A DNA stretch of 64,000 nt from CAWEYO01 sp963813315 (lineage in GTDB: Bacteria; Pseudomonadota; Alphaproteobacteria; Rhizobiales; Rhizobiaceae): NCBI GenBank assembly GCA_963813315.1, contig CAWEYO010000019.1:1-64000 (forward strand). Reading direction: 5' to 3'. Under the pieces are notes generated by a model. It saw nothing but the letters and a program-made list of their open reading frames with translations. It made no database searches and was not told where the DNA came from. Of the stretch, positions 1 through 10,496 are shown piece by piece. Each line of letters begins with the position of its first letter. Within the stretch, counting starts at the first letter, position 1. Both the position numbers and the translations under genes were made by a program.

Positions 1-3000
1 GAAGTTGGCCAATTGATTCCTTCGCCTCGGCAAGATCGCTCGTCTCGTGACCTTCTGTGAACCATGTATACGCCGGAACGAGCACGTTGCGGGCCATCCT
101 GTCGTGACCTTCGGAACGGTACAGCCGCGCGAGGCTCAGCGCCGCTTTCAGCTCCAGCGATTTGGCGCCTTGCTTGCGGGCTAGCCTCAGGGCCTCATGA
201 AAGCAGCCTTCGGGGGACTGGTCGGGCGAGTTCGAGCCTCAGCAGCAACTCGCCCTTTATGCGCAAGAGCTCGGGTACACGATGCTTGGCGCCCGAAGCG
301 GCAACTATCTCGAACGCCTCTTCCAGTAGGGACAGTCCCTCGGCGACCCTTCCGCACTCGCCACAGGCTTCGGCGAGCACGCAAAGCCGGTACTCATTGT
401 CCAGGGTCCCTGCCGCGGTACACGCGGCGATGCCGCCGCGCAGTTCCACAATGCCTTCCCCGTAGTGCCCCTCCTGCATAAGCACCCATCCCATCTGGAC
501 CTTAGCGTCGGCGACCAGGCCCGGCACCGCCAGCTCATTCGCGACTTCGCTCCAATTCTCTAGCAGTCGCCGCGCCTCGCCGGCTTCGTGCCGCATCAGG
601 TGCAGATCGGTTAGGGCGTGCTCGGCCATCAACCAGCTTAAGGGATGAGAGACATGCTCTGCCAGCGCGACCCCCTCCCGCGCGCGCTGCAGGGCCTGGT
701 CTGGATAGCCGCGGAGCCAAAGCAGGAGCGCAGAGTGCATTCGACAACAGACGCCGGGATCATGTCCGGAATAGGCAAATGTCAGCGAATGATGCCGCTC
801 CGGATCATAGATTGCGAGGCCACGGTCGACGTGCTTTTCGGCGGCCGCGTAGTCTCCCAACCGGGACCTCGTTGCCCAAAGGCGATGGTGGGCCTCGATC
901 AGCAGGCTTTCATCGCCTTTGGATTGCGCAAGTTCCAGGCATTGTTGGCCCCGCTCGTCGGAAGCGCGCAGGTTTCCAGTGACCGCATAGTAAGATGCTT
1001 CGCCGACGAGCGCGACGAACAACTGGTCCTCGTCGCCGAGCTTTTCGCTGAGACCCGCACTCTCGAAAAAGCCTGCAAAACCTCGGGCGCGCCAAACCTT
1101 TTGTCGCCTTCATGCCCAGGCCGAGAGCGCTCTGGAATTGAAGTTCCTGTCGCTGATGCTCCTCAGTGTCTGGCAGCGCATCAATCAGCTCGATTCCTCT
1201 GCTCAGGTGGGCGATGGCCTCGTGATTGGCCGATCGCCTCAACGCCGCCTGCCCGGCCTGAGCCAATACGGCATCGCCTGATCGGGCAAGCCGCCAGCGC
1301 TGTAGTGATGGGCCAACGTCTCGGGTTCAGCTGAGGCGACTTCCGGAAATCCGGATTCCAGCTTTGCGGCAATGGCCGCGTGCAGCTTTTGACGCCGGGT
1401 CTTCAGCAGACTCTCATAGGCGGTGTCCTGAACCAGCGCGTGCTTGAACGTGTAGGTCGCCTCCGGGGGAATTCCGCTGCGAAAGACGAGTTCGGAGTCT
1501 TCGAGCTGCCGCATGGCCTGCTCAAGGCTTGTGCTGTCGCGATCGAACAGCGCAGCCAGCAGCCGATGGTGAAAGAGGCGGCCGATGCAGGCGCCGGCCT
1601 GAGCCACCTCCTTTGCCTGGCCGAGCCTGTCGAGGCGGGCCATCAGCGAGTCCTGCAACGTCGACGGAACCGCCAGCAGAGGTAAGGGACTCGACAGCAC
1701 ATACCGATCTCCGGCATCCCTCAGAAGGCCGGATTCGATTACGGTCTTCGTCAGCTCCTCAACAAACAGTGGCACCCCGTCGGTCTTCGCCAGGATTTGG
1801 TCCTTAACCTCAGGCGGCAAGGACTTGCCACCGGCGATCCGGTCGGCGATCGCTGCTCCCTCACCGCGGTCCAGCCGGCTGAGCGCCAATTGCGTGACGT
1901 GCGGCAGCCTCGTCCAAGGCGGTTCGAACTCCGGCCGGAAACTGATGACCAGAAGGACTCGCAGCTCCGGGAGACGGTCGATCACCGTACCGAGCCATTC
2001 GCTGGTCGTTGGATCAATCCAATGCGCATCTTCGACAATCATCAGGACGGGCTGGCGGGCCGCGGTCGCAGTGAGCAGCTCGATCAGTGCGAGCCCAGTG
2101 CGGACCTTTTGCTCTTGGGCGGTCAGCTTCAGCGGCGGATAGCGGGCGCTCCCATCGATCGACAGCAGGTCGGCCAACAATGTGGAGAGCTCGGGGAGAT
2201 CGGAGTTCGTCCTCCGCAGCAGCAGATCGAGCTTGTCCAATTTCGTATCGTTGCTGTCCTCGAGGCGTATGCCTGTGGCCCGCTCGAGCTGCTTGATGAC
2301 AGGATAAAACGCGCTGTTGCCGTGATACGCCGAACAGAAATAGCGCAGCATGGTGCACGGCTCGGAACGAGTCCGCTCCAGGATCGCGGCAATCAGACGA
2401 GACTTTCCGATACCCGGCTCGCCCGAGAGAAGCACCACTTGTCCGTCAGCGGCGCGAGCGTGCTGCCATGTCTGCAGCATGACTTCGAGTTCTTGGTCCG
2501 GCCGATCAGCGCTGTCGGCAATTCGTGTCGTGCTTCAAAGAGGCTCTCCACATCGGCATCGCCGGCGATGCGCCACACGCGCACCGGGGTTGTGAAGCCT
2601 TTGAGCTCCGGCCGGCCAAGGTCGACTGTCTCGAACAAGCCGGCGACCAGTCTTTGCGTGCTGCTCGATGCAACGACCGTATTCGGTTCGGCCATTGCCT
2701 GCAGGCGCGCCGCCAGGTTTGGCGCCTCGCCGACGACGGCCTCTTCCTGCGCCGATCCCTCGCCGATCAGGTCGCCGACGACCACCAGGCCGGTGGCAAT
2801 GCCGATGCGCGCCGAAAGAGCATCGCCGCGCGGAGTCTTCAGGCTGTTGATTGCCGGAATCACTGCCAAGCTGGCACGAACCGCGCGTTCCGCATCATCC
2901 TCATGCGCGCGCGGCCAGCCGAAATAGGCGAGCACGCCATCGCCCATGAGCTTGGCAACATAACCCTCGTATCGTGCAATCTCTGCCGACACTGCACTCT

Positions 3001-3346
3001 GGTAGGCACGGAAGACGTCGCGCATTTGTTCCGGATCAAGCCGCTGTGACAACTCGGTCGAACCCACGAGGTCGATGAACACCACGGTCAGCTGCCGCCG
3101 CTCGGCCTCGCGTGCAGGCAGCGCAGACCCCAGAGCGGAAGCGGAACTCATGGGCGACATGGTATCGTCGTCCAGCGCGGCAATCGCCGCCAGAATCTTG
3201 CGACGCGGGCCGACGGGAAGACCCAGCTCCCTCAGATCATCTTCTGTGAGATGCCGAAGCGCATCGAAATCAACTTCGTTCGCGATGAACGCCTCTGCGT
3301 ACTTGTCCAACCCGAGGCGGGCCAGCCAAGAGGCGATGTCCGGCAT
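1..3346 (-). pseudogene. SAM-domain class III adenylate/guanylate cyclase with AAA ATPase and TPR regions (frameshifted, runs off left edge)
   Basis: One long regulatory gene is spread over four or more frames. It begins at 3346 with a SAM domain (residues about 5-60), followed by a class III cyclase catalytic domain with FIDLVGST and MGDGVLAYFGWP motifs. Next comes an ATPase with Walker A GEPGIGKS (near 2420) and a Walker-B-like VEDAHWID, then TPR-like helices. Frame changes occur near 2440, 1255, 970 and 215, and the reading continues in a new frame to the window edge. Known members of this architecture are about 1,000-1,100 residues and are thought to make cyclic nucleotides under control of the ATPase/TPR part. 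The frames join without missing protein, so one-base indels are likely; near 2490 a G seems lost after CGG. A second SAM/cyclase fragment of the same family lies at 4.9 kb in opposite orientation. Confidence 0.8.
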
Positions 3347-3845
3347 GAGGTTACCTCGCTGCCCGGAAACCTATCACGGCGGTCGTGTGACAGACAGCAA
3401 CACTCTGCAATTCATACTTCCGCTACTAGGCGCAAACACATTCGTTAAGGCGGCTTGATGAATGGCGGCTCGTCATCCGATCCGGACCTTGGGATTTTGC
3501 GATCGGACGGCGGCAACGGGTCAACTCGCGACCAACAGCGCTCGATCCGAAAGGCTACATTCACATCGGAACTTTGCCGTTCGTCCTATCCGTCGGAACG
3601 AGCGGGGAGCGCCACGAGCTGCCGTCGGGGGGAGCCGTCTGGAGGGCTGGTTTGGTGGCGACAAGTGGTCGTACGAACCACACGGCCTCATCAGGGGACA
3701 CGGGGGGCAGCATTCTGCTTCTCGCACCGGGCCAGAAAGTCGACGCTCGCCTCGCGCGGGGCGTCGATAGAGGGCGATCCAGTGACTGTATGCTACCGAG
3801 TAGCCCAGCCGGAGGGGCGGTGATGGCGCGCGACCTTAGAGCGGG
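3347..3845. other. Intergenic stretch, no gene recognised
   Basis: About 500 bp separate the cyclase start from the left end of the IS630 element. Short open frames exist on the plus strand, but none has a ribosome binding site plus a recognisable protein. The only useful content is presumed promoter sequence for the leftward cyclase gene. Confidence 0.5.
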
Positions 3846-3866
3846 GATAATCTTACGTTGAATCGT
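3846..3866 (+). repeat. IS630 left terminal inverted repeat
   Basis: This sequence matches the reverse complement of 4862-4882 at 19 of 21 positions. It marks the left end of the element. Confidence 0.75.
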
Positions 3867-3900
3867 TTATGGATTCCGGTTGGGTTAGGATTGTGATTCT

Positions 3901-3930
3901 AGATGCTGGCTGGATTGGAGGCCAGCATCT
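3901..3930 (+). promoter_or_regulatory. Perfect hairpin in front of the IS630 transposase start
   Basis: The arms AGATGCTGGC and GCCAGCATCT are perfectly complementary over 10 bp and enclose a 10-base loop containing the Shine-Dalgarno-like GGAGG. The right arm ends one base before the ATG at 3932. In read-through mRNA this could hold the ribosome binding site in or next to a stem-loop and limit translation. That control is known for other IS families and is inference here. Confidence 0.5.
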
Positions 3931-3931
3931 G

Positions 3932-4875
3932 ATGCCGAAGGCCTATTCTCTTGATCTTCGCAAACGGGCTGTTTCTCTGGTGCTCGACGGCGAGAGCGTC
4001 CGGTCTGTCGCGACGGCGCTTGATGTCAGCGTTTCGAGCGTCGTGAAGTGGTCGCAACGCAACCGGTCGCCGGGGAGTATGGCTCCCGGTCGGGCTGGGG
4101 GCCGGCTTCGGCCTTCGCCGCTTGCGCCGCATCGCGCCTGGCTTGTGGAGCGGATCGGCAGCGGCAAGCATGTCACCTTGCGCGGTCTTCAGGCCGAGCT
4201 TGCCGAGCGCGGGACGAAGGTTGATTACCGGACGGTGTGGATCTTCGTGACGCCGAAGGACTGAGTTCAAAAAAAGCCGTTCTGCCAAGCGAACAGCGTC
4301 GACCTGATATCGCGCGACGGCGGGCCCAGTGGAAGAAGTATCAGAGCCGCCTTGATCCGCGGCGGCTGGTATTCATCGGCGAGACTCGGGCCAAGACCAA
4401 CATGGCACCGATCCGGGGCTGGGCACCGCGCGGCCAAAGGCTGCAGGCACGGGTCCCGCACGGGCACTGGAAAACGCTGACCCTGATCGCCGCGCTGCGC
4501 TGCGACCGCATCGATGGCCGTGCGTGTTCGACGGCCCCATCGATGGGCGAAGCTTCACTGCTTATGTCGAACAGGTTCTCGTTCCGACGCTCGTGCCCGG
4601 CGACATCGTCATCCTGGACAATCTCGGCTCCCACAAAGGACAGCCGGTGCGAGAAGCGATCCGGAGGGCCGGAGCCAAGCTCTTCTTCCTACCGCCCTAC
4701 AGCCCCGATCCTCAATCCGATCGAACAGGTCTTTGCCAAACTCAAGCAACTCACGCGTGCCGCCGCCGCACGAACCATCGAGGCAACATGGAAAGCCGCA
4801 GGCAACCTGCTCAAACGCTTCCAACCAGACGAACGCAGAAACTACTTCGTCAATGCAGGATACGCTTCAACGTAA
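3932..4875 (+). pseudogene. IS630-family transposase (three frame changes, altered first catalytic Asp)
   Basis: The reading frame starts at ATG 3932 with an N-terminal helix-turn-helix region (YSLDLRKRAV to about residue 60), followed by the DDE/RNase-H-like domain. The frame changes near 4240 (FV to AEGL), again near 4515 (a C apparently missing before GTGCGTGTTCGACGG) and near 4715 (one extra C after GAT). The usual FIDET motif, which carries the first catalytic Asp, reads FIGET. The second region, DIVILDNLGSHKG, and the C-terminal PYSPD/LNPIEQVF region with the Glu are recognisable. Some members of this family use programmed frameshifting, but three shifts plus a lost Asp argue for an inactive or mis-sequenced copy. 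Confidence 0.8.
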
Positions 4876-4882
4876 GATCATC
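4862..4882 (-). repeat. IS630 right terminal inverted repeat
   Basis: It pairs with 3846-3866 and lies just beyond the transposase stop codon. Confidence 0.75.
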
Positions 4883-4883
4883 G

Positions 4884-5214
4884 GGCCTGGCTGGAAGAGT
4901 TGGGGCTCGGGAAATGTCGAGATCTTCGTCACAAACGACGTCGATTTCGACTTGCTACCCGAGCTCGACAATGGTGATCTCAGCGGCTGGGCATCTCGCT
5001 CGGGCATCGCAAGCGGTTGTTGCGCGCGATTGCCGAGCTGAGGGCAGCGCCGGAGCACGGTGCCGGCCTCGCGCCGAACACGTAGCGTCATCCGGTCCGG
5101 AACGCAGGCAGCTCACCGTGATGTTCATCGATCTCGTTGGATCGACCGCGCTCTTGGGGCCGGCTGATCCCGAGGAGATGGGAGAGCTGCTGCGCGCTTC
5201 CAAACGCGCCTATT
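4884..5214 (+). pseudogene. Truncated SAM-domain/cyclase gene fragment
   Basis: Immediately after the IS630 right end, three frames together encode a SAM domain (AWLEELGLGKY, VTNDVDFDLL, LGHRKRLLRAIAEL) and the start of a class III cyclase domain (RRQLTVMFIDLVGST). Similarity stops near 5200, and most of the catalytic domain and everything downstream is missing. The fragment is clearly homologous to the start of the cyclase gene at 3346 but lies in the opposite orientation, so it is a second, destroyed paralogue. The IS probably removed its first codons. The cause of the 3' truncation is not visible. Confidence 0.7.
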
Positions 5215-5260
5215 TTCGACCTTGAATCGCTGAGCATCGAGGCCGCGTGAAATCGAATTG

Positions 5261-6230
5261 TCAGCTTGTGACAAACCGGTAGGCGCTGCCCCTTACGCTC
5301 AACAAAGCCAGTGCCCGGGAAGGGCAGATGAGCGCCGACAAGCCGTTGTTTGTCCGTAGCGAGCTGGTCGAGGAGGCGCAGACGGGTCGCTATTCCGCGG
5401 TCAGCATCGTGATCGAGCGGAACCCTCCACGATGGATACTGGAATGAGATCAGGGCGTGCGTGAGCGCATCTCCGGCAATAACCGAGCCTCGTCATCTGC
5501 GACCTCCAAAGAGATGTGACCCGGCGTATGCCTGGCGTGTCAACCACGCGAACGCCGCTGACGATTTCATCGTCTCCCCGCACCATCGTCATCTTGTCCT
5601 TGATCCGCGAGAAGTGGTTCTTCGCACCTGCTGGCGATCTAGGCGGCCCGCTCCTTCGGAAATACCGCCGGCAGCTTCCGCACTACATCAGGATCTGCCC
5701 AAACGTTCCATTCAATGGCTGAAACGAAATAGGTCTGCGTTCGGATAGATGGGGCTGTCGTTGGCGTCGAGAACGCCCCAAAGATGGTCTGGATGGCCGT
5801 GGGTCAGCACCACCTTCGTGATGGCGGCTGGTTGGATGCCGGCGGCCCTGAGATTTTCGACGAGCTTTCCCGCCGAGGGCTGATGGCGCGGGCCCGTGCC
5901 GGCATCGACCAGGATCACATCCGATCCCTTGCGGATTATTGTGACGTTGTTTGCCAGTTGAAGCTGTTCGCCACCTTGTCCGGCCGCCTTCAGCACCGCC
6001 TCGCGCTCGGACTTCGGAGCCTCCGGAGCGACCAGGAAGCCCGTCGGCAGAACGAAATGTCCATCACTCACCACCAGCATTTCAAGGTCTCCAGACTTGA
6101 GGATGGTTCGTGTGTTTGCCTGTCCCGGTCGAGCAGGAGTGATGGTGCCGCCACTGACTGCAAGCGCGCCTGCGGCAGCGGCGACGAGAAAATGACGGCG
6201 GGCTATCCGCGGCGTATGCGACTTCGACAT
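5261..6230 (-). pseudogene. Exported MBL-fold metallo-hydrolase (frameshifted)
   Basis: The start at 6230 follows GGAGGATAGCT. The N-terminus has a twin-arginine-like ARRHFLVAAAAGALA signal, then a metallo-beta-lactamase fold with the zinc motif THGHPDH. After about residue 175 the frame breaks near 5720, again around 5650, at the second His region (TPGHTPGH if one C is restored near 5525) and near 5485. The C-terminus continues in mixed frames to a TGA at 5261 (GAHLPFPGTG and AYRFVTS). The family hydrolyses lactones or esters; some relatives degrade acyl-homoserine lactones, but the substrate cannot be read here. It diverges from the winged-helix/hydrolase gene at 6444 across a 213 bp spacer. 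Confidence 0.75.
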
Positions 6231-6443
6231 AGCTATCCTCCTGCAGAAACCGAGCCTTGCTGCGGTTCGACCTGGTCCCGGCGGTGGCACGCTCTCGCTT
6301 AAAGAGGCGGAGCGAGCTAATATCTTGCAGCACCGCGACGAGTGCTGTCCTGGAGAAAGGCTGGAGGTTTGCCGGAGAAAATCCGGATTCTTTGCGGCGG
6401 CGTCAGAGCGCACGGCCTGGATCCGAAGCGGTGAGGACACGAA

Positions 6444-7705
6444 ATGATCTTTACCTTTGGCAACTGCGAGATCGATTGCGACATGCTCGAGTTGCGTCGA
6501 GATGGCGTGTCCATCCATATCGAGCCGCAAGTATTCGACGTTCTGGCTTATCTCGTCAGGCATCGGGACCATGTCGTAAGCAAGGACGAACTGATTCAGG
6601 CGGTTTGGGACGGCCGGGTCGTATCGGATGACGCCGTGACCAGCAGGATCAATGCGGCGCGGCGCGCGATTGGGGACACCGGCAAGGAGCAGCGGTTCAT
6701 TCAAACAGTCCCGCGCCGAGGCTTCCGCTTCCTCGGCGAGATGCATGAGTGCGCCAGCGATGCGGGGAATTCCAGATCAGTGACCTGGCCGATCGTGCCT
6801 CTCTCGACTTCGGACAGAACCGGTCAAGCAGCAAGTCCGTTTCTGCAAAGCGTCGGATGGCGTGCATCTGGCTTTTTCGGCGGTGGGCAGCGGGCCACCT
6901 TTGGTCAAGACGGCCAACTGGCTCAACCACCTCGAATTCGATTGGCAGAGCCCGGTCTGGTCTCCGCTGTTTACGCGGCTTGCCGCGCGGCATCGTCTCA
7001 TCCGGTACGACGAGCGCGGCACCGGGCTCTCCGATCGCGACGTTCCGGACTTCTCCTTCGAAGCTTTTGTCCGCGACCTCGAAGCGGTAGTGGATACGCT
7101 ACGGCTCGATCGCTTTGCGCTGTTCGGCGTGTCGCAAGGCGCACCCGTCGCCATTGCCTATGCGGTTCGACATCCTGAACGCGTATCCCGGCTAGTGTTG
7201 TCCGGCGGCTTCGCACAGGGCTGGCGCAGAGAGGGGCAATGCGAGCGAAGTCGCCCGGGCGGAAGCGTCGATCGTTCTCATCCGGGAGGGCTGGGGGCAG
7301 GACAATCCGGCTGCCCGTCAAATGTTCACGTCGCTGATCATTGCGGACGCGACCCGTGAGGAGATGGAATGGATGAGCGAGTTGGAGCGCCAGACGGCTT
7401 CGGCCGAAACCGCAATACGCCTGCTCCAGGTGATCGGAGACATCGACGTCATGGACTTGCTGCCGCAGCTCTCGGTTCCGGTGCTGGTGCTTCACAGCCG
7501 CGGGGATGCGCGCGTTCCCTTTGAACAGGGGCGACAGCTCGCACAGGCAATTCCCAACGCCCGCCTTGTTCCGCTCGAAAGCAAGAACCATCTCATCCTT
7601 TCCCACGAGCCCGCATTCCCACGCTTTCTCGACGAGATGCGCAGCTTTCTCGATGAGCCCGATGAAGACGCACCGACCGATAGGTCTGTCGGCGCCCGCG
7701 TCTAA
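6444..7705 (+). CDS. Winged-helix DNA-binding domain fused to alpha/beta hydrolase (two frameshifts)
   Basis: Residues 1-100 form an OmpR/CadC-type winged helix (start at FTFGNCEID; PRRGFRFLGEM at its end). A linker leads into an alpha/beta hydrolase with nucleophile motif GVSQG, the acid region LHSRGD and a histidine in SKNHLIL. The frame changes near 6840 and near 7240; when joined, the protein is about 420 residues with no gap. The architecture suggests a cytoplasmic transcription regulator whose hydrolase-like part senses or processes a small ligand. The divergent MBL-fold hydrolase is an obvious candidate target. Both roles are inference. Confidence 0.75.
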
Positions 7706-7883
7706 CGCAATGCGCAATCTCGAGGACGCGTCGAATGACTGCTTTCCACGTCCGTAGCTATCGCCCGTGATTCGCACATGTAAGGGCCGCCTAGGGTCAT
7801 GGGCGTGAGTTCGGCCGTGGGGAAGCGAATTTCCGTAAAGTATCGATCCCGGACACGGCGACACGGTGCCGTGCTGATCGTTG

Positions 7884-8084
7884 TTATCGCTCATCCCGCC
7901 AGATCACCTTTTGGACCGTTCTGACCTCGGCCAGGCGGCGGAGCTTGATTGCCTGCCGTTCGGCAGCGGACGGGCGTTCAAAGCTCGCCCGTTTCCATTC
8001 GGTCTTCTTGCATCGCTCGCAGCGCATCCGAATGGCGTTGGCCGGAATGTCGCCGAGGAGCCGCTGCAGATCGGCTGGCGCATA
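7884..8084 (-). pseudogene. Possible truncated zinc-ribbon-like protein
   Basis: A minus-strand frame of about 66 codons begins right after a stop codon and has no start codon of its own except an internal ATG. It encodes LLGDIPANAIRMRCERC, then a basic stretch and WRDER before TAA. The CxxC pair and charged helix resemble small phage or GTA-adjacent proteins, but I cannot name the family. It may equally be chance. Confidence 0.25.
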
Positions 8085-8433
8085 CTAGTGTTTCACGCTG
8101 CAGTAGACGCAAGCTACGCCAACCAATTGACCGGAATGATGTGCCTTGGAGAGCGTCCATGCGCTCGGTCGCTGTTTCCTGCGCGGAGGACTTTGCGACC
8201 TCAAACCTTGGCGGAGAAAGCGGAGCGTCCCTACCGGTAGGGTCGAGTGGAAAGCTGGCCCCCGCTCCTCCTGCTGCCGCAGCCCGGCAGGGCGCGAGCA
8301 GCGCCGCAGTCCACGAGCGTTTTTGAGATGGACACGCGATTTCAGGCACCCGCCAAGACCTCGAGGCGTTCGAGCAGTGGACCCAATTAAAACAACCAAC
8401 CCGCGATACCTGGACGGCGCAGACTGACCGACG

Positions 8434-8557
8434 CGTGTCGGATTCTGTGTCGGATGCGAGAGCGTGTCGGATACGAGGATTCAAATCCGACACGTAAAAG
8501 TACAGCGAAATTATACAGTTAGCGCCGACGGGTCGGATGTGTCGGATGTGTCGGATG
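8434..8557 (+). repeat. Iteron-like cluster of GTGTCGGAT repeats
   Basis: The core TGTCGGAT occurs five times and GGTCGGATG once within about 125 bp, including three consecutive units at 8531-8557. One inverted copy, ATCCGACAC, lies at 8485-8493. No neighbouring gene accounts for the cluster. Confidence 0.5.
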
Positions 8558-8786
8558 TTTTGAGGAGTGCGAAAAGAGATCTATTTTGTAAATTTAGATT
8601 GCGCCGAAACGAAGGAGCAACCATGAGTAGCGACGAGAGCGCGTAGCTCAAGTGGAAAATTGCCCAACTGAACATATGTAGGGGTAGATGCGCGAAACTT
8701 AGGACATGGAGCGTGCTGGCGATAGCGGAATTTGTTCCAAAGTGAAAGACCGGTGAGAGACGGTTTGCCGCACACGTCACGACAAT

Positions 8787-8897
8787 CTAGATAAGCCATT
8801 GGGATTGCTGGTGCTGCGAAAGAGGACGGAACCCAAAACCTTCCACGTCCCAGGGAAATGCCCGGCCGTTGCCAGCTGCGGCTATTGAGGGTTTGAC
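8787..8897 (-). pseudogene. Fragment of GTA tail assembly chaperone (gp10.1-like)
   Basis: Just after the gp10-like gene, the minus strand reads SIAAAGNGRAFPWDVEGFGF, which matches the conserved beginning of the small GTA tail assembly chaperone. It then diverges and reaches a stop at 8787. No start codon is evident. This is the point where the GTA-derived DNA is truncated. Confidence 0.45.
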
Positions 8898-9226
8898 GAA
8901 GACTGCGTCTGCTCGGCCGCGCCGAATGCGACGGTGAGCAGTTCCGCGACGATCGCCGCGAATCCCGCCGCCCCATTGCGCGACTGCATCTTCGCGACCT
9001 GATCGTCCGAAATCTCATAGCCCGCTCCGCGCAGCCCCGCACCGACCATCCGGATCATGTCCAGCGCCGACAGCCTGCCGGATGAGAAGCGCTCGACCAG
9101 CGCGTTGAGATCATCGGCAGCGTATGCTGCTTCCAGTTCCGCCAGAGCGCCGAGCGTCAGGCAGAGCCGGTATTCCTGTCCGTCGAGTTCGGCGGCGATC
9201 TCGCCGCGGCGGCGATTGGCTATCAT
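8882..9226 (-). CDS. Gene transfer agent family protein (gp10-like, GTA tail region)
   Basis: The 114-residue product (EIAAELDGQEYRLCLTLGAL near the N-terminus, then an acidic helical middle with ALDMIRMVGAGL) fits the GTA gp10 family found in the tail section of RcGTA-like clusters. Its ATG overlaps the stop of the upstream gp9-like gene by ATGA, as in intact clusters. The head genes and large tail genes that normally flank it are absent, so this is a remnant although the ORF itself is intact. Confidence 0.7.
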   Translation of the reverse strand: MIANRRRGEIAAELDGQEYRLCLTLGALAELEAAYAADDLNALVERFSSGRLSALDMIRMVGAGLRGAGYEISDDQVAKMQSRNGAAGFAAIVAELLTVAFGAAEQTQSSSNPQ

Positions 9227-9640
9227 GGCGTCACCGTGAAGCTGATGGGCCCCGCCAATTCCAGCGCGATCTCGAAGGTCACTTCGCCGTCATGCGCGCC
9301 TGTGTATTCAAGCGCCGTCATCTGAAACAGCCCGGCCACGATGCCGAAACTTGGCACCGCCAACTGCCAGGCCACGATGTCGCCGGCAAAGAAGCGTGTT
9401 CTGATCATTGCGTCGGACTCCGCATCCTTGAAAATGCCCGATCCGCTGATTGCTGCGCGCTGCACACCGCTTCCGGCCAACAGTTCACGCCAGCGGCCAG
9501 CTGAATCCGCATCCGTTATGTCGACCGTTTCGCTGTTGAATGCAATGCGCTTGGAGCGCAGTCCGGCCACCGTCACGAAATTGCCGAAACCGTTGTATCG
9601 ATTTGAGCAGAAGGTCCTTGCCCTTCAGCGCACCGGTTAA
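9223..9640 (-). pseudogene. GTA major tail protein (gp9-like, TP901-1 family), 5'-damaged
   Basis: From 9576 the frame gives a typical TP901-1-type major tail protein (VAGLRSKRIAFNSETVDITD, then GRWRELLAGSGVQ and ISGSGIFKD). The preceding codons, GALKGKDLLLK, lie in another frame, and a TTA codon stands where the start ATG would be. The 5' end is therefore altered, and one indel occurs near 9600. The stop at 9223 overlaps the gp10-like start. Upstream of about 9640 the similarity to GTA ends, marking a junction. Confidence 0.65.
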
Positions 9641-10496
9641 TCGAAGCCCTTTAAAATTAATGGGATGGATCAAGTTCTGAGAGGCAGAAATTGCCCATGT
9701 AATGCCGTATGTAATGATGAGCCCGCGTTTTCGGCCAGGGAATTGCCGGTCATCCACCGCTCCAAGAGGCGTCACGAAAGGTCGCCGGAGTCTGTAGTTT
9801 CGTTAGGTTATCAACAGTGAATCAGCGACGCGCCCTCGAAGAGATGGTTTTCGGAGCGTCGGCCGGCCCAAATCAAGCGGATAGCGCGCCCCTTCCACGA
9901 ATAATGGCCGCGTTATTTCAGTCACAGTGTTTTCTCCAGCAGTTCGAAAATGCCAGCGCTGACGAGTCGTGGCGCAGGCGAGCCGCACCGAGCACGTTTT
10001 AGGTCGTTCCGGCATCGACAGCGATCGCTTGCTGGTGGGATAAGTTCGCCGTGCTGGTCGTTTGCGTGTCGGCAATGCCCTACGCCGGGCCTTCCGCTGC
10101 AACGACCCCTACTCCGGTATGCACATGGCCAGCGCCCACCCCCCGGGCGCCGCTCCTGTAAGGTGAGCGCTGTGCAACCGGTTCGCAAGATTGCGGAAGG
10201 GCGGCCGCCCTGCTTCGTCGCCTATTCTCTTGAGCCGCCAGCCAGTCGGGAAACGCATCCCGAGAGAGCCTTAGGGCGTCAATTCATCATGGTCACGTGG
10301 ATCTTCACAACGACATTACCCCTCACCACTGCCTCCCCTGCCCGGCCTGCAAGGTGTGCCCAATGATCGTCGCTGTTTGTAAATGCCAGCGGCCATCGTC
10401 TGATCCTTCATCTGATGTGCCGCGACAGAAAGGTTATTTTCCCGCCGTCGCTTTTGGCGCCAGTCCCGAACGGGTCGGGAGTACGAATTTCTTCGG

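Larger units (their letters stand above)
3846..4882 (+). mobile_element. IS630-family insertion sequence
   Basis: The element is about 1.04 kb, bounded by imperfect 21 bp terminal inverted repeats at 3846-3866 and 4862-4882 (19 of 21 positions match; shared core ATCTTACGTTGAA). It encodes one IS630-type transposase. IS630 elements usually insert at TA; an exact TA duplication is not evident here, so the outer boundaries may be off by a few bases. The right end abuts the fifth or sixth codon of a second cyclase gene, suggesting that insertion removed the start of that gene. Confidence 0.8.
7706..8786. other. Gene-poor stretch with a repeat cluster and a possible gene fragment
   Basis: No intact gene is supported in this 1.1 kb. 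It contains a possible zinc-ribbon ORF fragment (7884-8084, minus) and a cluster of GTGTCGGAT-type repeats (8434-8557). Its position beside a truncated GTA segment suggests a rearranged region. Confidence 0.45.
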
